Part shown: positions 9,633 through 19,342 of the stretch, piece after piece | How the letters are laid out: every line of letters starts with the position of its first letter | How positions within the stretch are numbered: the first letter of the stretch is position 1 | Origin: CAWAYH01 sp963786195 | GTDB lineage: Bacteria > Acidobacteriota > Vicinamibacteria > Vicinamibacterales > 2-12-FULL-66-21 | Direction: 5' to 3' | Assembly (NCBI GenBank): GCA_963786195.1 | Contig: CAWAYH010000004.1 | Coordinates: forward strand, 1 to 64,000 | DNA length: 64,000 nt | Notes under the pieces: model-generated | Database searches by the model: none | Told to the model about the DNA's origin: nothing | What the model saw: the letters and a program-made list of their open reading frames with translations, nothing else | Made by a program: the position numbers and the translations under genes

Positions 9633-10418
9633 ATGCTTCACAACACGTTGTTCAGACATCCCCGCGAAACCGGCATGCAGATGCTACAGCAGCGCGGGTC
9701 AGCTGGCGCCAGGGAACTCAGCACGCGGCGGCTGCGGCTCGATGCCGGTGCCACCACCACGTTCGGTCTCGACGACGAAGAGACCGTGGTGGTGCTGCAG
9801 CAGGGGCGAGGCACGTTCGCGGCCGGCGGGAAGACGTGGCCCGTCACACGCACGAGCGTGTTCGGCGAGCGGGCGTCCGCGTTGTTCCTGCCGCCGGGCG
9901 TGGAATTGACGGTCGGCGCCGAGTCGCCGCTCGAGGCGGTGCTCATCTCGACGCCGGCACCCGGGGGCGGCCAGCCCGTGCTGGTGACGCCCGAGGACGT
10001 GCGCGTCAACGCCCGCGGACGCGGCACGTACGCGCGCGAGGTGCACGACATCTTCGTCAACGATGCGCACGTCCGGCGGCTGATGGTCGGCGAAACCTTC
10101 AACCCCGCGGGCCACTGGAGCAGCTTCCCGCCGCACAAGCACGACGGGCGTGACGGCGAGCCGACGCTTGAAGAGGTCTACTACTACCGCGTCGATCCTC
10201 CCCAGGGATTCGGTCAGCAGATGCTCTATACCAACGACGGCGAGGCCACGACGCATATCGTGCGCGATGGCGACGCTGTGCTGCTGCCGTATGGGTATCA
10301 TCCTGTCTCGTCACCGCCCGGCTACCGCTTGTATTACCTGTGGGGCATGGCCGGGGAGCAACGGAAGCTCGCGCTGCACGAGGATCCTGCGCACACGTGG
10401 ATTCATGAAATACCATAG
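9633..10418 (+). CDS. iolB: 5-deoxy-glucuronate isomerase-like protein (IolB family)
   Basis: 261 residues from ATG 9633, preceded by AAGGTGAG at good spacing. Two cupin-like halves are visible. The second contains the family's metal-ligand region WSSFPPHKHDGRDGEPTLEE followed by VYYYRVDPPQGFGQQMLY, then GDAVLLPYGYHPVSSPPGYR and YYLWGMAGEQR. IolB converts 5-deoxy-glucuronate to 2-deoxy-5-keto-gluconate in myo-inositol breakdown. No other iol genes are in the window, so it may act in a partial pathway with the neighbouring sugar-acid genes. It is divergent from the glycosidase, with 81 bases between the starts. Confidence 0.87.
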   Translation: MLHNTLFRHPRETGMQMLQQRGSAGARELSTRRLRLDAGATTTFGLDDEETVVVLQQGRGTFAAGGKTWPVTRTSVFGERASALFLPPGVELTVGAESPLEAVLISTPAPGGGQPVLVTPEDVRVNARGRGTYAREVHDIFVNDAHVRRLMVGETFNPAGHWSSFPPHKHDGRDGEPTLEEVYYYRVDPPQGFGQQMLYTNDGEATTHIVRDGDAVLLPYGYHPVSSPPGYRLYYLWGMAGEQRKLALHEDPAHTWIHEIP

Positions 10419-10419
10419 A

Positions 10420-10466
10420 TAGGTTATCGGTTATCGGTTATCGGTTTTTGGTTCTTGGTTCTTGAG
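10420..10466. repeat. Short tandem repeat GGTTATC then GGTTCTT behind the iolB stop
   Basis: Three near-exact GGTTATC units grade into GGTTTTTGGTTCTTGGTTCTT. The tract begins two bases after the TAG of iolB and runs to about 10 bases before the next start codon. It is AT-rich compared with its surroundings. Confidence 0.85.
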
Positions 10467-10475
10467 AGGAACTCA

Positions 10476-10925
10476 ATGGCTCAGTTCAGCGTGTTGATCG
10501 CGGCGATTGCCTTGGCGACGGGCGTCGTGACGCAGGGTACGAAACCGCAGGCGACGAAATCGGCGGCGGGCGCGACGGTGCTCGAGGGCACCTGGGTGAT
10601 CACGTCATTCAACGGTCAGACGCCTCCGGAAGGAGCGGCGGAGCTGACGCTGACGTTTGCGGGCGATACGTATCACCAGACGCAAGGCGGGAAGGTGAAC
10701 GAGCGCGGAACGTTCAAGGTCGACGCCAAGAAGAAGCCGATGACCTTCGATCTCGCCATTGCGGAAGGGAGCGATGCGGGCAAGGCGCAGCTCGGGATCG
10801 TCGAGGTGACCGGCGACACGCTGAAAGCAGTCCTCGATACCCCAGGCGCCGCACAGCGCCCCGCCGACTTCACGCCGAAGGAAGGCTTCTTCCTGTTCAC
10901 CGCCAAGAAGCGGGCGAAGGTGTGA
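10476..10925 (+). CDS. TIGR03067 domain secreted protein
   Basis: 149 residues from ATG 10476, which follows GAGAGGA; an in-frame ATG 21 bases upstream lies inside the preceding repeat region and was not used. An N-terminal signal peptide (MAQFSVLIAAIALATGVV) leads to one lipocalin-like domain beginning LEGTWVITSFNGQTPPEG and continuing LTLTFAGDTYHQTQGGKVNE and GTFKVDAKKKPMTFDLAI. These are the hallmarks of the TIGR03067 family, common in Planctomycetes and Acidobacteria and without known biochemical function. It is probably periplasmic. It converges with the CHAT gene, whose restored end is only 9 bases away. Confidence 0.82.
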   Translation: MAQFSVLIAAIALATGVVTQGTKPQATKSAAGATVLEGTWVITSFNGQTPPEGAAELTLTFAGDTYHQTQGGKVNERGTFKVDAKKKPMTFDLAIAEGSDAGKAQLGIVEVTGDTLKAVLDTPGAAQRPADFTPKEGFFLFTAKKRAKV

Positions 10926-10934
10926 GCGCGCGCG

Positions 10935-13900
10935 CTACTTCCCGTTGCCGATGAGGATGAACGGCGCCCAGTAGTGCGGATGTGCGAACGGCGCCTTCGG
11001 ATCGGGTCTGTACGCCTTCATCGGTCCGTCGGCGTTCCTTCAGCGCCAGCGATCGCGTTGTCTCCAGAAACTGGAGTGCCGCCTGATTGCCTGCCGTGGA
11101 GCAGAGCCATCTGCGCCTGCCTGAGCGCCTCGGCTTTCGACCACCCGGCGTGCGCCAGCCGCAGGCGATAGAACTCCCGCATCAGCACTTCGGTCCCGAT
11201 GTCAGCGACAGGCCACAGGCTTGCTACCACGGCCTTGGCCCCGAGGTCCTGAGCGACATACGCCATGCCCTCGACTTCTTTCCCGTTCGCGCCTGACGTT
11301 GCGGTGTCGCAGGCCGACAGCGTGAGCAGCTCGACGCGCTCGAAGATCCCTGGCGAGTTCTGCATCTCCTCGAGGCTCAGGTAACTTCCGTCGCCCAGCA
11401 GCAGGAACGACGTCTCCTCCCGCTCCGCGTTGAACCTGAAGTGGCTGGCAATATGGACGACCGGGTAGCCTTCGCGCAGCCCGTCGATCATCGCCTTGCG
11501 CGTGAACTGTTCATCGAGCCGGATGACGCCGGGCAGGACGCCCTGCGGCTTTGCCGCCGTTGTCTCGCGGATGATCGCGTGCAACTCTCGCGGCACGGCG
11601 GGCAGCGGCGGGAAGCCCGCGTACTCCTTCGAGACGCCAAGCCCGAAGGCCCGCCAGTTGCCCTGCGTCGGATCCAGGAGACGCGTAAGGCTCGCGGTCG
11701 TGAACACCAGATTGGGATAGCGGTCGGCGAGGTACTCCTTGCCGTCGTGGAGCGCGCTGATCGGCACGTATCGCAGGACGCCGTCGAGCGACCACATCAG
11801 GGTCCGGGCGCGGTATGACTCGAGGTCGGCCGCGAGCGTCGTGCCTCTCTCGTTCTTCTGCCGGAAGATCGCGTCGTACAGCTTCCGCGCCAGGGGCACC
11901 GGATCGTACCGATCGCTTCTGAGCGTCTGGCGGAAATCGCTGATCGTCTTGTTGAGGTCCGTCGTGTCGATGGGATACGCCCGCCGGAAGTCCGGCGTCG
12001 TCAGGATGACCCAGCTCTTCTGACTGGTGATGACGGTGTACAGCGCCACGGTGCCCTGTCCGAGTCGGCGCAGGCTCTGCATCATCGACTGAGACTGCTG
12101 CGTCACCAGCGTGTCGTCAGGAGCGCTCTTCGCGACCTCGGCCAGGACGAGCTTGATCTGCTTGTTCGCCTCGGTGATTGCCGACTCGATCGCGTCGAGC
12201 CTCTGTCGATCCTGGTCCGTCGCCGTCTTGTCGGCCACTTTACCGAGCAGCGGTCCTCGCTCGATCGCGAGCGACGCGAGACGATCGGCGATCGTCGCGG
12301 CTTCGGCCTCGGTCGTCGTGAGGCCGATCGTGGGAGTGTTCGCAGCGGCCCGGCGCACGACCCTGTTGAATTCCTCTTCCTTGAGCAGCTCGAGGACCTT
12401 CTCCGCCTCTGCGAGCCGACCCAGTGAGATCAGAAGGTCGGCGAGCGTTCGATACGTGTCCTCGTGGGCCTTGACGTAGCTCTGCTGAAAGGTCCGATCG
12501 AGGTCCCTCAGGTTGCCGCGAACGCCCTGAAACGCGTTGACCGCGGCCTTGCCGTACACAATCGCCATGCGCCCGTTGCCCTGCTGCTTCCACGCCAGCA
12601 TCAGATCGTTGAGCGTGATCCCCTCGCCCGTTCGATTCCTGACCGATCGGACGATGGCGAGCGCCTGCTGGTAGTAGTCGATGGCCCTGTCGTTTCGGCC
12701 CTGCGCGCTATGGGCTTCGCCCAGACTCACGAGCGTGGCTCCTTCATCCGCCTGGTCTTTCACTTGTCTGAAGATCGCCAGTGCCCCTTCGTGGTACGCG
12801 ATCGTCCTGTCGTAATCGCCACGCGCCTGATAGACGAGACCCAGGCTGTTGAGCGCTCGCGCCTCGCCTACGGGGTTCTTGATCGCGCGCGCGATCGCCA
12901 GCGACTGCTCGTAGTACTCCATGGCGCGATCGTACTTGCCGAGTACGTTGTACGCGTCGCCGAGATTGTTCAGCGTCCGCCCCTCTTCCGCGCGGGTCTT
13001 GATGTCCCGGAAGATAGCGAGGGCCTGTTCCGAGTACTCGATAGACTTGTCGTACGCGCTCAGCCAGAAGTACGTGTTGCCCAGATTGGCCAGCCCATTT
13101 CCCTCGCCGAGGCGATTCTTGAGCTCCCTGAAGGTCGCCAGCGAGCGCTCGAAATGGTCCAGCGCTTTCTGGTATTGACTCAGCGAAATGTAGACGTGTC
13201 CGAGATTGTTGAGGGCCAGCGCCTCGTTCCCTTTGTCGCCAAGCTCTCGACCGATCGCCAGCTGCTGCTCGTAGTACGGAATCGCCTGGTCGAACCGGCT
13301 GAGATTCCGGTTGACCAGGCCGAGGTTGCCGAGCATGCTGGCCTCGGCGATTCGGTCCTTCAGCTCCCGGTTGACTGCCAGCGCCTGCTCGAAGTACTCG
13401 ATCGCTTTCTCCTGGCGGCCGAGGAGGCTGGTCGCAATTCCGAGATTGCTGAGCGTGCGCGCTTCCTCCGATCGAAATTTCTCCGCTCGAGCGATCGCCA
13501 GGGCCTGCTCGTAGTACTCGATCGCCTTTTCCTGCCGGCTCGACGCACTGTAGGCGCTGGCGAGATTGCGCAGGGTATTCGCCTCGCCCGCTCGAAAGCC
13601 CGCCGTTCGTCTCGCCTCCAGCGCCTGCTCGAAATAGCCGATCGCCTCGTCGAAGCGGCTGATGGCGAAGCTGGCGTTTCCCAGCTCATGCGCCGTGTAG
13701 CCCTCTCCGTGGACGTCGCCCAGCTCGCGATACATGACGAGCGCTTCCCTGTGCCGCGCGATCGCTGTCTGATAGTCGTTGAGCGAGACGCTCGATCGGC
13801 CACTGGAGTTGATCGTGACCGCCTGCTCGACGCGCCGTCCTGACTGCCGATACAGCGCAAGCGCTTCCTGGTATTTGTCGATGGCGCCGCGCAGGTTCTT

Positions 13901-14440
13901 CTCGCCGATCGCGCGCATTCCATCGGCGAACGCCCGCTGGGCCGACAACCGAATGTCATCACCCGCCACTGACTTTCGGCGTTCTTCGATCTTTATCTCG
14001 TAGCGCCCGGGCGGCGCCCGTTTGTCAACGGCGCGAACGTCGATTCCGTACGTCCCGGGCACCGCGGCCACATGCGTGATCCAGTCCGACTCCTGGGTGC
14101 TGAGCGGGCTGTCGGCGTCGAGCCGCGTGCTGCCGTCCGGCGCGAGGAGCTTCGCCGCGACGTTGACGCTCCGCTGGTGGATGAAGACGTGAACGAACTC
14201 CCCTTGAGCAAGCGTCATCGAATAGGACTGGGTCTCGCCCGGTGCGATGGTGCGTTCGACGGGCTTACCCGGTTCGAGAGCGCGCCGGTCGTCCTGGGCG
14301 CCCTCCCACCGTGCGATGCCCGTTACCCCGGCTCCGGGCCCGGCTGCGAGGGTGAGGAGCAGAAACGTTATCAGGCGGCAACGGGAAGAGGCTGACACGT
14401 CAGTTGTCCTCCGCCCCGGCAGGATGCGCGCGAGGCACAC
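10935..14440 (-). CDS. Secreted TPR-repeat CHAT-domain protease-like protein, one frameshift near the end
   Basis: About 1,168 residues when a one-base break near 11040 is bridged; the second frame supplies NADGPMKAYRPDPKAPFAHP and the typical CHAT ending WAPFILIGNGK. The N-terminus has a hydrophobic export segment (LITFLLLTLAAGPGAG). Residues ~60-150 form a beta-rich domain. Roughly 11 tandem 40-residue TPR units (for example RQEKAIEYFEQALA) follow to about residue 600, then a helical linker and the CHAT caspase-fold domain. Likely catalytic residues are His in VVHIASHFRFN and Cys in LTLSACDTATSG. CHAT proteins cleave target proteins after activation through their TPRs. Here export implies an envelope or extracellular substrate, which is unknown. 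Confidence 0.87.
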
Positions 14441-14531
14441 GAATGGCCCGACGGGACGACAGAAATAACTGGATGATACGAATAATAATAGTCGGGGTGG
14501 CGGTCCAGAGGTTCAAAAGAGTGTCGACAGA

Positions 14532-15209
14532 GTGACCAGAGCTGGAGAGAAGACGAGCGCGAGTCGCGACGCGATTACCGCCGCCGTCGAGGAAGCCGGC
14601 ATCGTCGCGGTGATCCGGATGAAGGAGCCGGACAACGTGCAGGCCGTCGTCGACGCGATCGCGTCCGGCGGCGTCCGGGCGCTCGAGGTCACGATGACCG
14701 TACCCGGTGCCATCGACCTGATCGCCGTCCTGGCGCCCACGATGCCCGCAGGATTCCTGCTCGGCGCAGGAACGGTGGTCGATGCCGAGACCGCCGCGCG
14801 AGTCATCGACGCCGGCGCGCAGTTCGTCGTGAGCCCCGTGTTCCGACGGGACGTCATCGCCGCCTGCCATGCGCGAGAGATCCCGATGATGCCCGGGTGC
14901 TTCACGCCGACCGAGATCCTCGACGCCTGGGACGCCGGCGCGGACATCGTCAAGGTCTTCCCCGCCACGGCGCTCGGTCCCGGGTTCATCAAGGACGTGC
15001 GCGCGCCGTTGCCGCAGGTCAAGCTCATGCCGACCGGCGGCGTGACGGTGGACAACGCGGGCGAGTGGATCACCGCGGGCGCCGCCGCGGTCGGCGTCGG
15101 CAGCGCACTGCTCGATTCGAAGGCGATCGCGTCAGGGAACTACGCGGTGCTTCGGTCCAGTGCGGAACGCATCGTGGCGAACGTCCGAGCGGCGAGAGGA
15201 GCGCGCTGA
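14532..15209 (+). CDS. eda: 2-dehydro-3-deoxy-phosphogluconate (KDPG) aldolase
   Basis: 225 residues from GTG 14532. The TIM-barrel class I aldolase motifs are present: IVAVIRMKEPDNVQAVVDAI, then GGVRALEVTMTVPGA with the catalytic Glu, LLGAGTVVDAE, and ADIVKVFPA with the Schiff-base Lys, then LMPTGGV. It cleaves 2-keto-3-deoxy-6-phosphogluconate to pyruvate and glyceraldehyde-3-phosphate in the cytoplasm. It is followed 7 bases later by kdgK, which makes its substrate, so the two form an operon for uronate or sugar-acid breakdown. The start lies 91 bases from the divergent CHAT gene. Confidence 0.94.
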   Translation: MTRAGEKTSASRDAITAAVEEAGIVAVIRMKEPDNVQAVVDAIASGGVRALEVTMTVPGAIDLIAVLAPTMPAGFLLGAGTVVDAETAARVIDAGAQFVVSPVFRRDVIAACHAREIPMMPGCFTPTEILDAWDAGADIVKVFPATALGPGFIKDVRAPLPQVKLMPTGGVTVDNAGEWITAGAAAVGVGSALLDSKAIASGNYAVLRSSAERIVANVRAARGAR

Positions 15210-15216
15210 ACAGCCC

Positions 15217-16245
15217 ATGCCCAGAGTCGTGACCTTCGGCGAGATCATGCTGCGGCTCAGTCCGCCAGGATTCGAACGGTTTCTCCAGACGCCGCAGTTC
15301 GTCGCGAGCTTCGGCGGCGGCGAGGCCAACGCGGCGGTCAGCCTCGCGCAGTTCGGCCTCGAGAGCGTCTACGTGACGTGTCTGCCGAAGCACGAGATCG
15401 GCGACGCCGCGGTGAGGACGCTTCGCGCGGAAGGTGTGCGGACGGACTTCATCGTCCGGGGCGGAAGTCGCGTCGGCATCTACTACGCCGAGGCTGGCGC
15501 GAGCCAGCGCGCGTCGGCCGTGATTTACGACCGCGCCCACTCGTCCATCAGCGAGATGCCGGCCGATGCGGTCGACTGGCCGGCGGTGTTCTCCGGCGCG
15601 GCATGGTTCCACGTCACCGGTATCACCCCGGCGCTGGGTGACACGGCCGCGACCGCAACGTCGCGCGCGATTCAGGCCGCACGAACCGCTGGCGCCCGCG
15701 TCAGCGTCGACCTCAACTACCGGAAAAAGCTCTGGAGCGAAAAGCGCGCGCAGGAGGTGATGGGGCCCCTGATGCGCGGCGTGGACGTCGTCATCGCCAA
15801 CGAAGAGGATCTGCAGTCCGTTCTTGGCGTCCACGTGCCGGGCACGGACGTCACGAGCGGCCAACTGAACATCGACGGGTTCCGCCAGGCCGCCGAGCGC
15901 GTGACGCGCGACTTCGGTCCCCCGATGGTCGCCATTACGCTGCGCGAGAGCCTGTCGGCCAGCGACAACGGCTGGAGCGCCGTCCTCTGGGATTCGGCCG
16001 GCGCCACCCTCCACCGCAGCCAGCGGTACGACGTCCGCCTGGTCGATCGCATCGGCGGCGGCGACAGCTTCGCCGCCGGGCTCATCTACGGTCTCGTCAC
16101 CGGCCGGACGCCGCAGGACGCGCTGCGGTTCGCCGTCGCCGCGAGCGCACTCAAGCAGACGATCCCCGGCGACTTCAACCGCGTCAGCGTGGCGGAAGTC
16201 GATCGGCTTGCTGGAGGCGACGCGTCAGGGAGAGTGCAGCGCTAA
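15217..16245 (+). CDS. kdgK: 2-dehydro-3-deoxygluconokinase (PfkB family)
   Basis: 342 residues from ATG 15217 (MPRVVTFGEIMLRLSPPG). PfkB family signatures are seen: FGGGEANAAVSLAQFG for substrate binding near the N-terminus and VDRIGGGDSFAAGLIYGLV near the C-terminus with the catalytic Asp. The enzyme phosphorylates 2-keto-3-deoxygluconate, and the aldolase upstream (eda) splits the product. An in-frame ATG at 15160 overlaps eda and adds residues without homology, so it was not used. The last codons end 70 bases before the next gene. Confidence 0.93.
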   Translation: MPRVVTFGEIMLRLSPPGFERFLQTPQFVASFGGGEANAAVSLAQFGLESVYVTCLPKHEIGDAAVRTLRAEGVRTDFIVRGGSRVGIYYAEAGASQRASAVIYDRAHSSISEMPADAVDWPAVFSGAAWFHVTGITPALGDTAATATSRAIQAARTAGARVSVDLNYRKKLWSEKRAQEVMGPLMRGVDVVIANEEDLQSVLGVHVPGTDVTSGQLNIDGFRQAAERVTRDFGPPMVAITLRESLSASDNGWSAVLWDSAGATLHRSQRYDVRLVDRIGGGDSFAAGLIYGLVTGRTPQDALRFAVAASALKQTIPGDFNRVSVAEVDRLAGGDASGRVQR

Positions 16246-16315
16246 CCCCCGCGGACGGCGTTCCGCGGTGGTAGACTTTGCTCCAGCCGGTCACCTTCTT
16301 CGCAGGCACACTCCA

Positions 16316-17298
16316 ATGCAGTACCGCGTCTCCGTGGTTGCCGTGATCCTCCTCATGTCCATGACCCGCGGCACCATTACCGGCTCGCTGGCGCATACCT
16401 TTTCCATCGTTGCGCGCGATCCCGCCACGGGCGAGATGGGCGTTGCGGTGCAATCGCACTGGTTTTCGGTGGGGTCGGTCGTGACGTGGGCCGAGGCGGG
16501 CGTCGGTGCGGTTGCGACGCAGTCGTTCGTCGATCCGGGTATGGACCCCGCGGACTCGATCTGATGCGTCGCGGCGTCGCAGCGCCGGCCGCGCTCGACC
16601 GGCTCGTGGCGAAAGATCCGCAGCCGGATGGTCGCCAGGTGGCCCTGATCGACACCGCGGGCCGCGTCAAGGCGTACACGGGCAAGTCCGCCATCGCCTC
16701 CGCCGGGCATCAGGTCGGCAATAACTTCGCGGCGCAGGCGAACCTGATGGCCAACGACCGCGTGTGGCCCGCGATGGCAGCCGCATTCGAGTCGACGAAG
16801 GGGGATCTGGCGGATCGCATGCTGGCCTCGCTCGAGGCCGGACAGAAGGTCGGAGGAGACATTCGCGGCAGGCAGTCGGCCGCGATGCTCATCGTCAAGG
16901 GCAAGGGAACGGGCCGGCCCTGGGTCGGGGCCGATCGCGTCTTCGATCTTCGCGTCGACGACAATCCGGATCCGATCGCCGAGCTGCGCCGGCTTGTTCG
17001 CCTGCAACGCGCGTACGCACACGCGAATCGCGGCGACGAGCTGATGACCGAGAAGAAAGTGGAAGAAGCGCTCAAAGAGTACGGCGCGGCGAGCCGCCTC
17101 GCGCCGGAAATCGTCGAATTGCCGTTCTGGCATGCCGTGACGCTCGCGTCGATCGGTCGCGAAGCGGAAGCCGCGCCAATCTTCAAGCAGGTCTTCGCGA
17201 AGGAACCGGTGTGGGCGGACCTGCTGCTTCGTCTGCCAGCGGCGGGGCTGTTCCCCAACGATCCGGCGCTCATCGAGCGGATCAGAAAGCTCCGCTGA
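16316..17298 (+). CDS. DUF1028 Ntn-hydrolase-like protein with C-terminal TPR region, one frameshift
   Basis: About 327 residues in two frames. From ATG 16316 there is a signal-like segment, then the DUF1028 start HTFSIVARDPATGEMGVAVQ and VGAVATQSFVDP. A one-base insertion near 16539 (run of G) shifts the frame, after which YGPRGLDLMRRG, GHQVGNNFAAQANLMAND and LLIVKGKGTGRPWVGAD-like sequence complete the domain. The last ~100 residues form helical hairpins (EALKEYGAASRLAPEI) of TPR type, a frequent partner of DUF1028. The family resembles Ntn hydrolases, but its reaction is not known. Eight bases separate it from the following esterase, suggesting one transcript. Confidence 0.85.
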
Positions 17299-17306
17299 GT
17301 CCAGGC

Positions 17307-18056
17307 ATGACGAGACGACACTTTCTCGGACTCGCATCCACCGCCGTCGCCGCCGGCGTCGGCGCCGTGCGGCTGGATGCGCAACGCGACGGTCACATCG
17401 TCGCGCCGTGGCACGGGCCACAATCCAAAGTGAAGCCGGGCGAGCTCCCGCTGAGGCTCGAGCTCGATCGCGACGCCCTGCTGCTGGTGCCGAAGAACTA
17501 TCGCCCCGAGACGCCAGCCCCGCTGCTGACGCTGTTGCACGGCGCCAGCGGCTGGGCCAGGCGGCTCGAAGCGCTCTTTCCGATAGCCGACGAGCTCGGC
17601 ATCGTCCTGCTGTCGCCCGAATCACGCGACCGAGGGACGTGGGACGGCATCACCGGACGTTATGGCGCGGACATCGACTACCTGGGTCGCGCGCTGAAGT
17701 TCACGTTCGATCGCTGCGCGATCGACCCGAAACGCATCGCATTTGGAGGCTTCTCTGATGGCGCCAGCTATGCGCTGTCCGCCGGCCTCTCGTCTGGCGA
17801 TCTCTTCACGCACATCATCGCGTTCTCGCCCGGGTTCATCATCCCGGGATCCGGCCAGCGCGGCAAGCCGCGCATCTTCGTCTCGCACGGCACCGCCGAT
17901 CAGATCCTTTCGATAGACTCGACGAGCCGCCGCATCGTCCCGGCGCTCGAGAAGGCTGGGTACTCGGTCGTGTACCGCGAATTCAACGGGCCGCACCGCG
18001 TGCCGCCCGAGATCGCCACCGAAGCGTTCAAGTGGCTCGTGGGCAAGCCGGCCTGA
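17307..18056 (+). CDS. Exported alpha/beta-hydrolase esterase (phospholipase/carboxylesterase type)
   Basis: 249 residues from ATG 17307. The N-terminus MTRRHFLGLASTAVAAGVGA is a twin-arginine signal. Motifs of the fold are LTLLHGASGWARRLEAL (oxyanion region), IAFGGFSDGASYALSAG with the nucleophilic Ser in GFSDG, ISHGTAD-like VSHGTADQILSID with the catalytic Asp, and FNGPHRVPPE with the catalytic His. The length and motif order fit the small carboxylesterase/phospholipase family. It starts 8 bases after the DUF1028 gene and its stop lies one base before the aspartate kinase start, so it sits inside a tight operon without an obvious functional link to lysine or threonine synthesis. Confidence 0.85.
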   Translation: MTRRHFLGLASTAVAAGVGAVRLDAQRDGHIVAPWHGPQSKVKPGELPLRLELDRDALLLVPKNYRPETPAPLLTLLHGASGWARRLEALFPIADELGIVLLSPESRDRGTWDGITGRYGADIDYLGRALKFTFDRCAIDPKRIAFGGFSDGASYALSAGLSSGDLFTHIIAFSPGFIIPGSGQRGKPRIFVSHGTADQILSIDSTSRRIVPALEKAGYSVVYREFNGPHRVPPEIATEAFKWLVGKPA

Positions 18057-18057
18057 C

Positions 18058-19287
18058 ATGCCGATCGTCGTCCAGAAGTACGGGGGCACGAGCGTCGCGG
18101 ACGCCGACCGCATCCGCAAGGTAGCCGAGCGCGTCATGCGCACGAAGGCTGCGGGATACGACGTGGCCGTCGTCGTCTCGGCCATGGGCGATACCACCGA
18201 CGACCTGCTCGCGCTTGCCAGAAAAGTCTCGACCAATCCGGATCGCCGGGAGCTGGACATGCTCCTGTCGGCAGGCGAGCGCATCTCGATGGCACTTCTC
18301 TCGATGGCGATCCGCGAACTGGGCGGCGACGCGATCAGCTTTACGGGCAGTCAATCCGGAATCATCACCAACGATCGTCATGTCGACGCGCGGATCATCG
18401 AGGTCAGGCCGTTCCGTGTGCAGGACGAGCTGGCGCGGGGCCGCGTGGTCGTGATCGCCGGCTATCAGGGCGTCTGGTACCGCCGCGAAGTGACGACGCT
18501 CGGGCGCGGCGGGAGCGATACGACCGCCGTGGCCATGGCCGCGGCGCTCGGCGCGGAGTGGTGCGAGATCTGCTCCGACGTCGATGGCGTCTACACGGCT
18601 GACCCCCGGGTCGTGCCGCAGGCGCAGCGAATCGCCGCCATTTCCTATGAGGAAACGCAGGAGCTTGCGGAAGCCGGCGCGAAGGTCCTGAACGCGCAGG
18701 CGGTGGAATTCGCGAAGGACAAAGGCATCGCGATCTACGCGCGCGCGACGGCCTCGGCCCTGCCCGGCGCCGATCCGTCCTCCGACGGCACGGTCGTTCG
18801 CCGGCACGCGCCCCGCACCCCGGGAACGGTTGCCGGCGTGGCGAGCGAACGCGACGTGCTCGTCCTCAGCGCCGGCCCGGATCCCTCGCGGCTGCTCGAG
18901 CTGCTCGACACGCTCGGCGTCAGCGGCAAGCAGCTGCACGTCTCGGCGTTTGGAGGCGCAGGCGATGGCGTGACGTTCGTCGTGTCACGCGAAAACCTGC
19001 ATGACGAAGATCGGCTGCGGCGCGAGCTGACGTCCAGGCTCGGCACGGACGCCCGGCTGATCGACGGGCTCGGCGCCGTCAGCGTCATAGGCGCAGGGAT
19101 CAACGCCAGCTACGCCAACGTGCGGCGTGGCTCCGGCGCGTTGCGCGACGCCGGAATCGTGCCCCTGGGACTCTCGACCTCTTCTTTTCGCATCACGTGG
19201 CTCATCCCCCGCGAAGCCCTCGACGCGGCGGTCCGCGGCCTGCACGAATCGTTTCTCCAGCAGCCGCCGCCCGTGCCGCTCACGTAA
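18058..19287 (+). CDS. lysC: Aspartate kinase
   Basis: 409 residues. The kinase domain begins with the family signature VQKYGGTSVADADRI, followed by ELDMLLSAGERISMALLSMA, the nucleotide-binding TLGRGGSDTTAVAMAAALGA and CSDVDGVYTADPRVV. Two ACT domains for allosteric control follow: LVLSAGPDPSRLLELLDTLG, and a second ending with the family-typical region around GAVSVIGAGI. The enzyme makes aspartyl-4-phosphate, the entry to lysine, threonine, methionine and diaminopimelate. It starts one base after the stop of the esterase gene, so both are co-transcribed. It is a monofunctional kinase, as no homoserine dehydrogenase domain is attached. Confidence 0.95.
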   Translation: MPIVVQKYGGTSVADADRIRKVAERVMRTKAAGYDVAVVVSAMGDTTDDLLALARKVSTNPDRRELDMLLSAGERISMALLSMAIRELGGDAISFTGSQSGIITNDRHVDARIIEVRPFRVQDELARGRVVVIAGYQGVWYRREVTTLGRGGSDTTAVAMAAALGAEWCEICSDVDGVYTADPRVVPQAQRIAAISYEETQELAEAGAKVLNAQAVEFAKDKGIAIYARATASALPGADPSSDGTVVRRHAPRTPGTVAGVASERDVLVLSAGPDPSRLLELLDTLGVSGKQLHVSAFGGAGDGVTFVVSRENLHDEDRLRRELTSRLGTDARLIDGLGAVSVIGAGINASYANVRRGSGALRDAGIVPLGLSTSSFRITWLIPREALDAAVRGLHESFLQQPPPVPLT

Positions 19288-19342
19288 GGCGTTACAATGC
19301 AGCTGAGAATCTGCAACCGCTCACCGATTCCGGGAGATGCAC

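Noticed and set aside
9552..9659. Longer start of the glycosidase gene at 9659
   Set aside because: The extra 36 residues would precede the signal peptide and overlap the start of the divergent iolB gene.
10935..14440. CHAT protein as part of a phage-defence system
   Set aside because: There is an export signal, no CRISPR, gasdermin or NLR-type partner is nearby, and the neighbours are metabolic.
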